Assembly: GCA_964567785.1 (NCBI GenBank)
Contig: CAZMOK010000115.1
Location: 1-6,024 of the forward strand
DNA from: CAZMOK01 sp964567785
GTDB taxonomy: Bacteria > Bacteroidota > Bacteroidia > Bacteroidales > JAGOPY01
Direction: 5' to 3'
DNA: 6,024 nt
The number at the start of each line of letters is the position of its first letter. The stretch's first letter is position 1. The position numbers and the translations under genes were made by a program. This document shows, one piece after another, positions 6,020 to 6,024 of this stretch. The notes under the pieces were generated by a model. It saw only the letters and a program-made list of their open reading frames with translations, ran no database searches and was not told where the DNA came from.

Positions 6020-6024
6020 ATCCT

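Larger units (their letters stand above)
5685..6024. other. AT-rich noncoding region upstream of the DUF6544-like gene
   Basis: No convincing reading frame, tRNA or rRNA is visible in these 340 bp on either strand. The stretch holds the palindrome, the AATTAAT array and the large inverted repeat listed separately. The part at 5751-5816 shows only a short GTTCAT/ATGAAC inverted pair, and nothing recognisable is seen at 5845-5917. Confidence 0.8.

Noticed and set aside
5918..6024. CACAATG words at the right end as the start of a CRISPR array
   Set aside because: The copies are 7 bp and 1-3 bp apart with no spacer-length units; they are internal to the inverted repeat arm.

Overview
The window looks like part of a draft or metagenome-assembled scaffold from a member of the Bacteroidota. 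Three things point there. The Dxs and MIP18/DUF59 proteins have Bacteroidota-like wording (TPP motif GDA rather than GDG; TPNCPVAESLP). Three genes have a TAnnTTTG box, the -7 element of Bacteroidota promoters, just upstream of the start on the correct strand. Shine-Dalgarno sites are weak. All genes visible lie on the minus strand, so they read right to left. Three runs of exactly 100 N (2021-2120, 3198-3297, 4499-4598) are scaffold gaps of placeholder length.

Layout in transcription order. From 6024 to 5685 there is about 340 bp of AT-rich noncoding DNA. It holds a 35-nt inverted repeat, an AATTAAT tandem array and a perfect LacI/PurR-like palindrome. From 5684 to gap 3 there is a membrane protein with a DUF6544-like soluble domain, whose last residues fall in the gap. 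From 4460 to 4149 there is a MIP18/DUF59 (PaaD/SufT-like) Fe-S assembly factor with its own -7 box. From 4064 to 2296 there is dxs, the first enzyme of the MEP isoprenoid pathway, broken by gap 2. From 2226 to 797 there is an NhaC-family Na+/H+ antiporter broken by gap 1; its apparent N-terminus carries a signal peptide. From 749 to the left edge there is a TSUP (TauE/SafE-like) anion permease, essentially complete.

The genes do not form one pathway. The antiporter and the TSUP permease are 47 bp apart with no promoter box between them and are probably one transcript. dxs and the DUF59 gene look separately promoted. A loose functional link is that downstream MEP enzymes (IspG, IspH) are Fe-S proteins, but the DUF59-dxs adjacency could be chance.

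I see no new defence, mobile or biosynthetic system. The points most worth a second look are the LacI-type operator upstream of the DUF6544-like gene, the large inverted repeat at the right end, the signal-peptide N-terminus of the antiporter, and evidence from protein families and reading frame that the 100-N gaps are the wrong length. The DUF6544-like gene is also clearly more AT-rich than its neighbours, and the change falls at a scaffold gap.
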